Positions 1-12,850 of a stretch of 64,000 nucleotides of DNA are shown in pieces. The position numbers and the translations under genes are program-made. Positions within the stretch are counted from its first letter, which is position 1. Each line of letters begins with the position of its first letter. This DNA is from Agarophyton chilense (taxonomy: Eukaryota > Rhodophyta > Florideophyceae > Gracilariales > Gracilariaceae): positions 186,001-250,000 of the forward strand of contig JARGXX010000007.1 of NCBI GenBank assembly GCA_030374765.1. Direction: 5' to 3'. The notes beneath the pieces were generated by a model. That model saw only the letters and a list, made by a program, of their open reading frames with translations. It had not been told where the DNA came from and did not search any database.

Positions 1-410
1 CCAAGCCACTATGAAGGGGTTGAGCAAGTAATAGGGGTTTCCAATGGCGAATCTGGCTTCTCTAATATTGAAAATGGACCCGAAAAATCCCTCACATAAC
101 TGAATAGGAAAGCTACGAAACAGATCCACAATTTGTTGTACAATACGGTGCCAGGGTGCTGGTATGGGGAAAAGTTAGCAGAGAGTCGTCCGGGACTGTG
201 CAGGTTATAGTTCTAGAAGTGCAACGAGTTGAGGATACCCATGCTGTGGTTGCTACAGCGAGAAAGAACCGTTCGGAGAATCACAAACGAAAGTCTACTG
301 CAATAAATGATGGGGCTGCATTAATGTCTTTGATAGGATGGTTTTTTCTTGCTGCGGGGTTTATCGGGGGTAGGCGAATCTTCCCTACCTTTTGCTCTTT
401 CTAAAAACAG
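1..410 (+). mobile_element. Possible retroelement integrase-tail relic
   Basis: A plus-strand frame from about 130 to 404 reads VLVWGKVSRES followed by a beta-rich stretch. This resembles the C-terminal end of Copia integrases, where a VLVW motif opens the small beta barrel; the Copia element at 38,273-39,130 carries VLVWREK at the equivalent place. Nothing else of an element is recognisable on either side, and the left part may lie outside the window. The call rests on one short motif and could be chance. Confidence 0.25.
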
Positions 411-3400
411 ATGGTTACTCATAGTTGGTCAGGAACTGCTTACGTACTTTTCTCATAGTGAAAAACTGGAAGAAATGGAAAGAGTTTTCAAAAACAGAAG
501 CGGTATGGAGATTTCAGACTCTTTAGCTTCTGTAAAAACAAGGAAGAAAGCTAATCCCAGATGAATTGAGGAAGGGCAAGGAGTAATTTTATGTTTCTGC
601 TGGCACCCGTTGCAACAGGTATAACCAACCGTGCTATTATAGATGAAGCACTGGCCAAGGTGGCATCAACTTGGGACTCTTTTCCGAAGCCATGGGCTGC
701 AAGAAGGTGTATGGACGATAGCAGTAGGGGTAACGCGATGTTGAAACAGAGCGGTTATTTGTGTTTCAGCTTTGTCGCGAAACATTATCCGACCCGATGA
801 TCTAGTAGAATATCCGCAGCGAGACAACAATGGAGATTCTGATGATCGCGTTGGGAGTTCGTAGAGGTGTTTTCGTCTCTGCGGTGGAAATGATGAGCAA
901 ATGAATCAGCTTAGGATGCAGCCACCAATGGCCATGATGCGGCTATGGCCAGCCTGCGATGGGCCACGCTCATCTTTTTGACATGGCGCTGCAGATGGTA
1001 AAAAGGCTGCCAACTCTAACCCTTGCTAACATTCGTAGCAATTTTGTGTCGTAGCCCGTGCGTTGTGGTTGCTTCTGGGTGCAGCTACCTTCATAGCAGT
1101 CTTCATAACCTTACTGGACTGGACCGTCAGAAACAGAAACACGCGCCGCTTGCTGAGCGGCAGGCTGTACACGTGCGCTCCCAAACAAAGAGTTTATGGG
1201 TCAGACGCGCGCTGTGGTAGATAGTAGAGTGTCGATGGCAGCGCGCTGCTCGGCGCTTAGTTCAAGGCTACTTTTGGTTTGGTTCCAAGTCTAGTTTGTG
1301 CCCTGTGAATGAACGATGTGCCTTCCTCGCGTGCAGCATGATGGTGACGGCGCAGAGCGGCGGCGCAGTCCGATCACGACGACTGTGTGCCTTTCGCGTT
1401 TGCCTTGCAACCAGTTCCTTGCGGACTACACTCCCTGCTTCATCTGCCACCCTACATTACGCCGCATTGCGCCTGCCTAAGTTTGCTTCAGTTTCGCGAC
1501 TTGTTGCTCGTTTGATATGATGTCACCGATGAAGTCGAGATTGCGTGCGCCTCCGATCTTCATACGTCGCGTCGAGTGCACACTCCCCGCGCTTGCGCTC
1601 CAGCGTGGCGGTGTGACTGCGTTGGCATTCCGACGATAAGATTCTGCGATTGTGGCTGCGTTTCTTGATTGCATCGTGCTGTTAGTGTGCTGGTCCAAAG
1701 CTGCGCGCGAGCTTCGATATGTGAATGACTGCAACCGTCCAAGCGATTGCCCAAACCTATAGCAGACCCTATTGTGTCACCTTGATAGAACACCTGCGGC
1801 GGCACGCTTTGGGCTATTGCTGATTCCATCTTTGTGTGAAAGATCGACTTTGCCTACCTTTCTGTGCGCTATACACAACACCTCAGTATTTACCGTCAGC
1901 AAACCATCACCACGACACTTGCGCTGGGCGCCGTGTATCCCAACGCTTCTAATATCGCCGTTTTGTGTCTCTACGCTCGTGTGTCGTACGCGGTCGTCAT
2001 TGCTACCAGTATTAGTTCCGTTCGATGTGCCGAAATTTAGCAGGGGTGATCGTGCATTTCCAATTTAAATTGAAAGGAACGAAGAGGTGGCAACCAAACG
2101 ATGATGAACACCGATAGAGACGGAACTATACGCGTTTGGGTCCGCCCTTCCACCTGCAACAAGCCGTACATCGAAGACAGAAACGCTTTCCATAGACCTA
2201 GAGTCCTGCATTGAGAACATCGGGCGTAGTCTCTATGTGGAGTGCACCTTCCCCAGGCGCTGAATTTCTCTCTTGGAGCGACGGCGGAGGTGTGGGTGAT
2301 GATGAAGGTGATGATTTGACTACTAATGCTGCACACCCTTTCCTGGCGGGGGGAACTGCCCCAGGGGTAGTCTCTGCTGTCCTCTCTGTGCGTCAAGACT
2401 TTCAATTTCTCGGACGCTTCGATATTTGTCTCACCTCCGACATGCCCCCCGTTTGCCACCCTCGGTTCGGTATTGGACATACCTCATATGGCGTGGATAT
2501 CGTGGCAACTCAACCGTGTTCTTCGGATACGCTGGGAAGCAATGGCTGACGAGTCGCGATCGCATCAGAGATGTATTGATCTGGGGCAAAAGTGTGTCTT
2601 CAGGAGCTTAAGAATTGTTAAAGCCAGTAGCACTACTGAAAAAGAAGGATTGAAGCTTTTCGATACAACGTCTACAGATTCCTTCTATAAAGCGTATCCG
2701 GTATATTTTTCATCCTCCACTGAAGGTCCAAAGTCGGGGAAAGGAAGAACCGCATCAATTTACCGTGAGGATCGAGCGTTGTTCAGGACACTCTGTGTAT
2801 GCACAACGGACTTACCAGCAGTTATTGCTGAGACGCTGCGAGGGATATCAGTAATTGTTCCCTGCTCGGACACAACGATGCCTGCAGGATTTTGTTTCGA
2901 TTGCCATTCCAAACCTGCGAAAGAGGGAAAAAAAAGGATGAAAGATACGAGGCTCTAGAAAAAGAAGGGAATCAAGACTCGATGGAAAACGCTGCGGACG
3001 ACGACGACTGCAAGGAAAAGAATGAAGAAGAAGCCACATGAGCTCGGAATTGATTGAAAGCCCTTAAAAACGAAAGAAAGTGCTACCGGCCCCCTGCTCT
3101 GGAACTTCCAGTTTTACATGGCGAGTATAGAAAGGGTACTGCAGAAGCATACGGAGAACACGTTGCACAGCAGATTAGTGCCGTAGTACGAGGCTGTGGT
3201 TGGCACGGGCGCTGAAATTCTCGGCTGGATCGCAGAAGGTAGTAATGATGTCGGTTGCGGTGCGCGCGGATATGGTAGGTTGGAAGTATGTGACGGGACA
3301 CTAAAATTGACCTTAAAACTTTAACCGGCGTTTTCTCATCTGACTGACATTGAAGATGGAAAGGCCATGGTGAAAAGATGATGCCCAGGCACTTTCTCAT

Positions 3401-3625
3401 AGAACTGCGCTTGCTGTGGTCTTTGCGGCCCCTGTTATTGGTTCAGGTGGTATTGGTGGTACGGAAACACACCAACGCTTTCACCTAAACTCCACGTACT
3501 CCGAGAGGAACAACTGTTGCAATATTCCTGCATACTGGATCTGCTTTAGGGGAATCATCAATGTCACTAACAATTCTACAGCATTTTCCAGACCCCCACC
3601 GCTTTGATTTCTTCATTTACCAATA
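411..3625. other. No assignable gene; weak frames only
   Basis: I see no recognisable gene, RNA or repeat here. The most coding-like piece is a plus-strand frame at about 1,055-1,219 containing a hydrophobic run, ALWLLLGAATFIAVFITLLDW, followed by a basic tail. It has no in-frame start and lies just after a TAG that could also serve as a 3' splice acceptor. A plus frame at 2,473-2,958 (161 residues) and minus frames at 2,037-2,480 and 1,477-1,829 show no known motif. Composition is mixed, closer to 50% GC than the DNA to the right. Confidence 0.5.
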
Positions 3626-4243
3626 TTAGTTGACGTTCCCCTTCGCCGTCGGCGTGCGTTTGAACGATTTTCTTCTCTTCGTGTTCAGGAAGCTTTGATG
3701 CAGTGTATTTCTGAAAGCTTCGCCGAACTTCATAGAGGTCGGTAACAGCGTGAACGTGATACAGGTTTTGCAGATGGTGCACGTGAGCAGTGCTTCGTCT
3801 GCTTCAGCCGATGTCATAAATACCCGTAGTGTTTGGTTTTGTCCCGTGATTCTGCTTTTTGAGGTGGCACTGCTTGCAGACTCACTATCTTTTTGATATC
3901 TCTTCTCTAGGCATCGACGTCGTGCGGTGCGGTTCTCCCTTCCTCTGTGTCTGGCACAGTATTTGCGGACCTTTTCCACATTTTTTCGACGGTTATCAAT
4001 CACGAGCTGAGTGTCGGTGCAGTATACCTTGTGCGGATTTCTTGGGAGAATTAAGCGAGCACGATCACATTCAACGCTTTCGGCACAAGGATTCCCAGCA
4101 ACGCACAAGTAGTGCAGGTGCTCATTGAAAACTCTCCTTTCCGGAGAGTCTCGAGTTTCAACATATACCAATGCCTTCACATCAGGTCGACATTTGTACC
4201 CATGGTCGAGACTGGGCAGTCGGAGCCTGGTTTTTGGGGGCAT
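3626..4243 (-). CDS. Hypothetical protein, 205 residues
   Basis: This is the longest minus-strand frame in the first 7 kb. I do not recognise it. It is rich in Arg, Cys and Thr, with scattered cysteines near the N-terminus (HYLCVAGNPCAESVECDR) and a second cluster TCTICKTC around residues 148-155 that could hint at metal binding, but the spacing does not match a finger I know. The C-terminal 40 residues are basic. No signal peptide or membrane segment is visible. The start chosen is the first Met; an overlapping frame at 4,182-4,613 looks like a shadow. It may be a spurious frame in decayed repeat DNA. Confidence 0.25.
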   Translation of the reverse strand: MPPKTRLRLPSLDHGYKCRPDVKALVYVETRDSPERRVFNEHLHYLCVAGNPCAESVECDRARLILPRNPHKVYCTDTQLVIDNRRKNVEKVRKYCARHRGRENRTARRRCLEKRYQKDSESASSATSKSRITGQNQTLRVFMTSAEADEALLTCTICKTCITFTLLPTSMKFGEAFRNTLHQSFLNTKRRKSFKRTPTAKGNVN

Positions 4244-6900
4244 ATTGCTCGCAGTGCAGTAGAAGTTGGTGGCTGCTGTGGTGGTAGTTAGTGCGGCCCT
4301 GTATCTGACCTTGGCTGAAGCAGCAGCGCTGGTTCGTGTGAGGTTTTACTGGCATACGAGTTGTGAGATATTTTGACGTGGTTATTGCAATGGATGGGGG
4401 TTGGAGACGTGCCAAGCCGTTTCTTATCCGGGTAGAATTGGGGTGCCTCGTCAGAAGCAGATAGATTGACCTAAGTGAACGATGAAAAGAAGAATTGAAC
4501 GGTGGTGGAAGATGAGAGATGTTTGGGGTAAGGAGGGCTCGAAGAGCCGCTGCAAGGCTCGAGGGAGCTTGGATCGCATCGACGACACGTGAATTGGTGC
4601 AAGAGTCATGCATGAAACCTTGTCACGACACAGAAGAAGTAGAGTCTGCGAGGGCGAGGAGGGGGCGGCAGGCAGGAAGGAGGGGATGTAAAACAGGCTG
4701 CAGGGGGAATTCGAGACAGTGCAAAAGGTGGAGATTGAATGGTTTCACGGCGAGAGGAAGAGTTCGATAGCAGATGTTGGGCGAGAGTTTGGCCAGAGAA
4801 AATCTTGGGAGGTGGGAGAGAGCAAAACGCGCACACAACTGGCGTCGGTTGCTACCCGACTGTGAGCAATGCTGTACTCCGCGGGCACACCGTGCCATTG
4901 GAGCCATAAGCTGCCCGATGCAGCGAAGATCCTTGGATGGAGCGGCCAGAAGTCGGCGCTTATAGTGCAAATGGAACGCACTTCAGAGCGCTGCGTCCAC
5001 GCAAGTACACAGGGCAAGCGTTAAACGTATTGCAATGTTTTGTTTAACGCACCAGTGCTAGTCCCACTTCCAATCGTACCCCTGCATCACCCTCACGTTA
5101 GTGACGGCAGTTACGTTTCTGCGAACTCGCTCTCCCGCTAGCCCGCCAGCGCGCCGTACGTCAACCGTGCATTAACATGGTGCACAGATGCGTCCCCGTC
5201 GGCTTGGTGGCCCAAGGCTCCTCGACGCACGTCCCAGCGCGTGAATATATCAGTGCGCCTGCTCCACGCCAATCCGCATATCTTGCACTGTTAGGGGTCT
5301 CCCCGCCATTTTCATGCTTGTATTCATGCACGCATTCTTATTTGTGGACTGGGCGACTGGTGCTGGCGCAACCACTTCATGCATGGCGTCACAGATCGCA
5401 GCACCAACTTATCGTCCGTTGTACTCCCTGTCGCACTGCGGGCACGAATGAGAACTGAACGGGCTGGAGGGAGCTCAATTCGAAGCGGTCGGAGTCATGA
5501 AACGGGCGGCGGTCGGTGCAGGAAACGAGGGAGACGGAAAGAGATACCAAAGATACTTTGCGAGTCGCACGCTCTTTTATACTCCCTAAACCAAAAGCAA
5601 AGCATAAGACGGTACTGGGAGTGTATCCGAACGAAAACTGAATGCCTTACGTCCCAGCGTCGATAGCTGGAGTAGCAAAGGTCAGCGGTTGCGACAAAGT
5701 GCCTCCAGCGTGGCCTCAAATCCAAGCAGCGCGGCGGCTCGCCGGTTAAACGATCCGTCTCAACTTTTATTGTACCGCCCGTTCTCTTATAGGCGAGGCG
5801 CCTCCTGCCGCTCGCCTCGCGCTCCACGCGCCTCAAGGTGGCCTTTTCTTCGGTGTGCAGAGCGCGTTGAAAAGCGCACGTAGCGCAACGTATATGTCTC
5901 GCTACGTGCCTGCCTGCTGAACAGAAACACGCCTTGGCCCAATTCGCTCAGAACCACGCCCTTCTTTCCATCTAATCTACTCATGATGAGCATGTATGCG
6001 TAACAAATCAGCTCTTCGGCCATGGAGACCATTTTGTCCTTTCGTGAAAGATGCTGGCGATGAGCAGTTTCGCTTAGTCACGCCCCACGACGTTGGCAAA
6101 CCGTTCGGCGCGGGCACCGCCTGGTCGTTTCACGATCTCAGGTAGCATGCGCTGACACGCATTCAGCCTGGCTCTGTCATAAATTTGATGCACATCCCTT
6201 ATCGCTTCTCCGTGGTGGAACATCTGCTGCGGTTCCGCGCCTTTTGAAGCACATGCTCATTCCTCGCAACCCGTCCTACAGGCTTGAGCCATACTCGGGT
6301 TCGCTTGACTTGCATATACCGAGCTCCACGCGTAGTCTGAAGCGCTTGTGCAGCTGCTTAGCAGGCAGCACTGTCAGCAGACTGCACGACTGCGTGCCGT
6401 ATTAAAGCTCTGCAATACGCAAGTACACATACTTGAAGCGAGACGTGCACGGAAACGACACGCTTATCAAGCGTCTTGCGACCACGCACATATTATCCAT
6501 AACCTTGTTTGTCTCCATTTCGCACTCGTATGACGTTTGCAAACAGCGTGTTCAGCCCTAATTCGCCGTCGACGAATTACATCAGCGCCTCAATTGCCGC
6601 CGCTTCGCTCTGATGCAGCCGCTTCGCGCACAGAACGCTCATCGTAGACATGTGGATCAAGATGGCGTCCGTTCCTACAGCTGCCTACATCTCCTTGGCG
6701 CTGATGTGCAGCTATCCGACGCTTCGTTAGTGACAAGCTACGCTGCGGTGATAAGCACAACACCGCAACAACAGCTGCATCTCGTTGCGCTTCAGTTAGC
6801 TCGTCACAAACACCGACCTCAGAAAGCTTTGGCGTAACCACAGCATTCTGTCCACAGTACTGCGCTGGCGGTGCCCTAGTGTATACACGACCGGAGGATT
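4244..6900. other. No assignable gene
   Basis: Many short frames occur on both strands, none above about 115 residues and none with a motif I know. On the minus strand at 4,620-4,970 the DNA is rich in C and T, which makes spurious Leu/Pro/Ser-rich frames. No tRNA, tandem repeat or transposon end was seen. GC content drops sharply just after 6,930. Confidence 0.5.
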
Positions 6901-8586
6901 GGCCTCACCTGAAGCCAGCTTTGCCTGATGTGGGCCAAAAAAATATTCTAAAAAGTAACTGAAATTCATTCAAAAGATGAATTTTCAAATTTAGAGCAGA
7001 AAGAAAGAAAACAAAAATAAAAATCTTACATCTTTATCGTTGAAAACCCTCGGTAATGTAGTCATTCAAAGCTATAATAGTTTTCTTTCAAACGATATAC
7101 TTTCGGTGTAGCAAACTTAAATCGTCGCAAAAAAACAACAACGAAATATTTTTGGTCTCAAACGATCCAAAAAAAACATGTCGAAAGGAAATATCTCTTT
7201 CAATCTTCTAGTCATGCATAATTAAAATCCTGAGGCCATCAAAAAAGAGTGTTTGGCAATATGTTCCAGTAATGCAAAGCTTGTAGATTGCATTCATTGC
7301 TTGTTCCGAAGAAATAAAAAAATGGCCTCATATGAGGCCAATTAAACTCACATGAGACCACCGGTATTATAGACCCTAGATCGCAGTCGAAAGAACGCAG
7401 AAGATCTGGCGGGACTGGCTGGTTTTCATGTTTTCTAACTATTACTTGTTTTATGCCTTCATAAAGTGTTGACGAGCGCGCTTCGAAGAGCTTGCTTTCG
7501 GACGCTTGCAGCGGCGGCCTGCTCATTTCAACGCACACACGCTCTACTCGCCACGTTGTTATCATTTTTTTGTGTTTGATTGCTCGCTTGTTGCATCATT
7601 TGGCCGCGTTGTATGAAACATGCGGTGGTAGGCTCGAACTATGCATCTGGGAACCTGCACTTTCAACGTGACCAAGCCTCATTTACAGCATAAACACACT
7701 TCGATGTTGAGTTGTGCACGGGAACATCAAAGCTGCAGTGGCCATTTCCATAACGTCATCGTTGATGACGTAATAGAACGGACGGCTGTTTGTCGTGTCA
7801 TACTTCGAAATGCCAGTTTTAAAACAGATCACATCAACCATACGTCAATAGTACATCTCTGCCTGTTCTTTGGTCTCCAGTCCAGCCATGACAGGTTTTT
7901 TAGCATTAAAAGTCTGCAGCCCGTCAAGTGCCCATCAGTTAGAGAGTCCCGGGTTCGAAAATGTCAATTTTTTTGAAATCTACCATAAATCATCTTTCCA
8001 ACCGTTTAACCTACTCTAAATCATTTGCCAGTTTACTAGATGTTTACCAGACATCTACATACCTCTCTTGGAGATGGGATGATGTTGGCGTAGCGCTTAG
8101 TTTCTCTTCGTTAACATCATTGTATGGTCATATACAATTATTGTCATACGTTTCTGAGTGGCTTTCTTCGGTATCCAAAGTGACGCGAATTCCACTTCTC
8201 GAACTAGAACTTGGGCGAAATCGGATAGTCTTCTGAATTTTCTCAACTACTTCTTGCTTCTCAGAATCCATTCTTTAGGTGTTCGCTATCGTAAGTTCCA
8301 GTACAAGATCGTCAGTGTAGTCACCATGTTGTTGAGTATTCATTGTCTATCAATTTCATTGGAGGCCTTTGAATGAGGCAATGGCTTGCGCAGCGTTCCC
8401 TTCATCGCTTCCTGAGGGGATGATGAGATTGATATGATCCCACATTAGTACTTGGCCAAGGTCTGGTGCTGGATCGTAGTTTGCCCTGTGTATGGGTTCT
8501 TCATTTGCTATTCTTTACATCGGCCTTTTTGCGGTGCGCCCCTTTTCCACGAAGTGATTGTGCAGCTTTGTCACAGTAGATGAACG
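6901..8586. other. AT-rich intergenic or decayed repeat DNA
   Basis: This begins the AT-rich domain that extends to about 31 kb. Poly-A/T runs are frequent and there is no convincing reading frame. A GGTTCGA box at 7,951-7,957 followed by T-runs looks like a Pol III B box, but I could not fold a tRNA around it. Minus-strand traces at 8,150-8,500 are probably the downstream part of the Copia relic to the right. Confidence 0.4.
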
Positions 8587-11174
8587 CTACCGATCGGGTG
8601 TGTCATTTGCACTAGTTTGAAAGCAGAATAGTACTTCGTCACCGAACTTCTGAGAATTGCTTGGTATGATCGAGTGGTCGCGAGATTTCATTGCTCTCTG
8701 TATTGATAGGGTAGCTGCCTTTTCGACGTACGCATCCATTGGTTCTTTCTTCACAAGGCGTCTTGGTGGTGTAAGGATGAATGGAGCACATCCTTTTTCC
8801 AATTCGAATGACCTCATAGCCTTTGATCTGTTAAAGGAAATGGTCAGGAATGCGGCTCGAGGCAATATGGTTTTGTTATTTTTAAGGATCGTTTCGATTT
8901 GCAATTTTTCTAGGATATGTTTGAGTACTGTGTTCTTTTTTTCAACCATACCTATATTGTTGTGTCTTCTCAATTTTCGGGCTTTGAATTGTTTGTGGCC
9001 ACCCAAGAAGATATTTTGCCAACTTTCTCAAATGCAGTCATCGTCTGCGAACGGTGCTTCCGGGCATTCGTGTCTACTGAGCCACTCTGTTTTGATAAAA
9101 TCGGCTGTGGTCTTCGCCATTGGATTAGAAGTAATTGATATCTCTGCCTATCATGTACCACAGTCCACGATATTGAAGAATAGATACTTGGTCTCTCAAT
9201 TTGTACAGAACATAAATTCAGTTTGGTTCTCCAGGTCAAAATCTTTGTTCAAGTGGCTGATAGGAAGCTCCTAACATTGTGAGGACAATCGGAATTTGGT
9301 TCATATTGAGTAGAACCTCGTAATCTGGTGTTTATTCCGTTCGAGCTCTTTTGTACAACTTCCGGGTCTTTCTCAAAATGATATGATTTCAATCTGGTGC
9401 GCGTGTGTGAGACGATGTACTCTCTTTGAAAATATGCTCAGTTTTATTTTCTGTATCGAAGAAAAGCGGGATTCCTAAATGTTTGTGTAACTACTACGTG
9501 TGCTTTTATGTCGAATCTAATATTAGACCTTCTGTAAAATCCCAGAATTCGCGGGGCTTAGTCTGTCGATTTCCTGATTCTCATTGTCGGTAAATTCTTG
9601 GAGAAGTCTGTCACACTGTATCTTGTTACGTTCAGTTCGATTCGGAGTAGAGAAGCATCGTTGAAAAATTCAAACATCATATCTATGGGAGACTTAGCCA
9701 TATTTTTACCAACAATGTCCATGACTATGCGATTTTATTTACATTAACACAGTTGTGCCCCCAAACACGGCTATAGATAGCACTCTCTGTTTTGGCTCGA
9801 ACTTTGCCATTAACATTTCACACATACTCATAGCTAATATGATTCCCCAAGATCATAGTAGGGTACCCTCATCGAGAATGGTATTTGGATCGGTGTATGG
9901 TTTACCGAAGTTTTTTATTGAAGATACGTATTGGTCTTTGAATTCTGTGGCCAATCGTTCCGCAAACTGTTGCAGTACTACTTCGTGTACTTAGCTGGTT
10001 CTTCCTCGTTTTTTTGTTTCGGGGTCTGTTCCCTTTCCGTCGGAATTATTCTCGTTTTCTGTCTCATCCTGGATATTTTTGTTTGTATTTCCTTCGTGGT
10101 TTCGTTTGGTCTTCCTATTTCTTCTATTTGCAAGGTTTTGGTTAAGGTAGGACTTCGTGGTTTGACCTGACGAAACGGTTTTTTGTGTTTCCTTGAGATC
10201 TTTTTCGTCCAAACTTGCTTTTGACAATGTCATGATGGCGTTTTGAAGACTAGTCCATGCACCGACCTCACCCTTCTTCTGCATTATTTCATGTTGTTGA
10301 AGCCCGGTTTCAATGGTTCTGATGGAATCCACTTGCGCAGTGTTGTCCTCACCACTCAGTGCTCCATTCTGCGTGATTGTTGTGATTTCCTTGATTGACC
10401 TCATTCATTTTTGTGATATCATTTCGAACCAGTAATCTCGTGCACATTTATTTTGAGCTACAACAACAGGGTTGTTTATGATATAAATATGTATATGTAT
10501 ATGTATATATATCTCAGAGTAGAGGGTAGCGTTCAACAACATTATTATCGCAAAGTTCTGGCTATCGCTGGAATCATGTGCGGACTGTTTCTTGTTTAGG
10601 TATGATAGTGTTGGGCGCGCGAAAAATTCAACCTTTACTGCGATTGACTCCCTGGGCCTACGTTTGCCACAGGTTACTTCCCTATATAGACGACCTATCC
10701 TGCGCAGACTACAAACCCTTAAACTCTTCAAAATCAGGCTGATAATATTCTTGATTGTGTCCATCTGATTAAAGGACTCATTTTCAGACGATGCTGTCAG
10801 GGCCACTTCTCTTTTGCAGACGGCCTTCTTAACGAATTTTTTCTTCAAGAATTCGAGCGACCGATACAATCTCATTTCAAGAGTTGGTGGAGCCCCTTGG
10901 CTCGCAAATTGCCTCCTTCCCCGCACGCTAGTAAGTTTCCAGCCCACTTTGATACTGCTTTTCGCCGTAGAAATATATCCGTATCCTGTTTGAGTTTGGG
11001 AGGTATCAGAATATTTTTGGCAATAATGTCCGCTCCTGGACCCATGATGCTGGGATGGACTTCTGACATTGAGTCGAAATTCTTCGTTGCGTAGTATGGA
11101 GAAGATGATTTACATGTAACTCTTATTGGCAGAGAGGAACCCTTCTCTCGCTCTGTTGGAGTCTCAGAAGTCAT
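8587..11174 (-). mobile_element. Decayed Ty1/Copia retrotransposon (old)
   Basis: Minus-strand frames follow Copia order from right to left. Gag-like pieces lie at 9,991-11,174. They include a lysine-rich tail and an LDEKDLKETQKT stretch that parallels the gag of the Copia element at 40,355-41,452. Protease-region traces follow near 9,550-9,740, and an integrase C-terminal half lies at 8,587-9,300, where GMVEKKNTVLKHILEKL matches the typical helix after the catalytic core. It is heavily broken, with many lesions, and no LTR pair could be delimited, so it is likely an old insertion. RT and RNase H are not recognisable to the left. Frames inside it on the plus strand are shadows. Confidence 0.6.
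10483..10512. repeat. AT-rich microsatellite (ATGTAT)n
   Basis: A short tract of repeated atgtat/gtatat units sits inside the gag-like region of the decayed Copia copy. It is low-complexity DNA of no evident function. Confidence 0.8.
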
Positions 11175-11589
11175 TGGTGGGTCTTCAGATAAGTATACTG
11201 AGAGACCTTTGGTCTAACGATGACGTACAATATGAGGTTAAATATAATCGTATGTTGCACAAAGATGTGTACGTATATGTAAACTATTACTAACAGTAGA
11301 GTCTTTACGCCCGGCAAGTTCTTACAGATATGAGGGTAATTTGATACCAAATATTTTATATTCGTATTTAATACATATCGTAGATAGAACAGTTTACGCA
11401 ACAGTAAATATGGCGAAGCCATAGTACGACAGTTGGTTGAGAACACAAATGATAGTAAAATTCATAGTTAAACTTTCTTCATTCCAATTCTTTTTGCGGT
11501 TCGACGGAATCGTACACGAGAAACTGAAGAGTCATGATAATAATGCAGTCTCCTTTATTTTGATTCTGCTCTCATTTTTGGCATCTGAT

Positions 11590-12850
11590 ATACTTCGCAC
11601 CAAGGTGAGTACCCATCCATTGCGTTTTGAAAACATATCCCTTCACAAAAACTGTTCCAAAAAGGCATTTCACGTACTGTAGAGGACATTTCACAACAAA
11701 TAGAAACTAGTAAGTCAATAACACTGTTTCAAAAGTATATCCTTTATACAATCATTAGGTCAATTATGGCTCGTGCCGCGCCTCTGACACGTTCTGAACA
11801 GCTGCAAATCATGGAATTAGTAGGTCAGGGTATAATTCGAGCAGATATATCCTGAGAACTCAAGCGCAACCCAAAAACAATCAGCAACTTCATCAAAAAC
11901 CCCGCTACATACGGAATAAGGCGTTCAACTGGCTATCCCACATCACTATCCCTGGCCGATAAGCGTGGCATTAATCAAAAACTATGCCATTACACTTCAT
12001 TTTGTGGAAAAATTGTCAAAAATCTAAACTTGGCTCCATCAAGATCTTCCATATGGCGTTAAGTTAACCGTCAAAATTTGTTCAAGTACACAAAAATGAG
12101 GAAAACTGTTTTTAAAAAGATAATCAAAAGAATAGTCGTGTTGAACTGTGTGCTCAAAAGGCTTATGGCAAAAAGGAATGGATAAAGGGTATCTTTTTCC
12201 ACGAAAAAATGTTTAACCTTCATGGTCCAAATTTCTATAAATCTTATTGGCATGATCTACAAAAAGAAGAGAAAGAATTGGTGACCAAACATTCAGGAGC
12301 CGCGTCAGTAATGATTTGGGCTGGAATTTCTACGAAAGAAGCAACTGATATGGCTTTTGTTGAAACTAATATGAACTCTGAGAAGTATGCTGATGTTCCT
12401 GAAATTCTCTTCTACCTTTTACATACCGTATGCACTGAGTAGAATTCATTTTTCAGCAAGATAATGCACCTGTGCATAAGTCTAATTCTATGAAACAGTG
12501 GTTAAATAGTCTAAATAGGTATGTTATGGAATGGCCTGCGTGCTCTTCGGACCTCAACCCCATCGAAAGCAATTCGGGAATGTTGGCCAGAATGGTTTAT
12601 GGGCATGGAAGGCAATTTGATACAGTTATTGATTAAAAAAAATATATCAAAGATTACTGGGAAAATATTTACTGTAATGCTACCAATCCTTTTATAGAAT
12701 CAATGCCAAAGCGTTGTACAAGTGTGATAAATGCTAAAGGAGCAACAATAAACCACTGAACTCGCGTTAGAATAAAAACGATGCAATAAAGGTTATGTTT
12801 TTGAAACAGTATTTTTACTTTAAACTTTTTTCACACAGATTTTGTTAGTT
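11590..12850 (+). mobile_element. Tc1/mariner-like transposon relic (copy 1)
   Basis: A degenerate Tc1-type element. Imperfect inverted repeats of 30 bp flank the transposase region: ACTGTTTCAAAA... at 11,723-11,752, and its reverse complement at 12,781-12,810. The outer ends are not sharply defined. The same left-end sequence recurs at 21.9 kb in copy 2, and the same right end at 30.8-31.0 kb, so both belong to one family. The inner repeat resembles the outer repeat of copy 2, suggesting an IR/DR arrangement with two repeats per end. Confidence 0.7.
11766..12760 (+). pseudogene. Tc1-type transposase pseudogene (copy 1)
   Basis: The reading starts MARAAPLTRSEQLQIMELVG, a helix-turn-helix opening typical of Tc1-family transposases. 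Further pieces show VMIWAGIS near 12,310-12,335, FQQDNAPVHKS around 12,450-12,485 with the second catalytic Asp, and SSDLNPIES around 12,545-12,575 covering the third catalytic site. The reading closes on MPKRCTSVINAKGA, the usual C-terminal sequence. Several in-frame stops and frame changes separate these pieces, so no active protein can come from it. The best continuous fragment is 12,209-12,442 (77 residues). Confidence 0.75.

Noticed and set aside
7935-7985. GGTTCGA box with following T-run, tRNA or SINE candidate
   Set aside because: No acceptor or T stem forms around the box and no A box at the right distance was seen.
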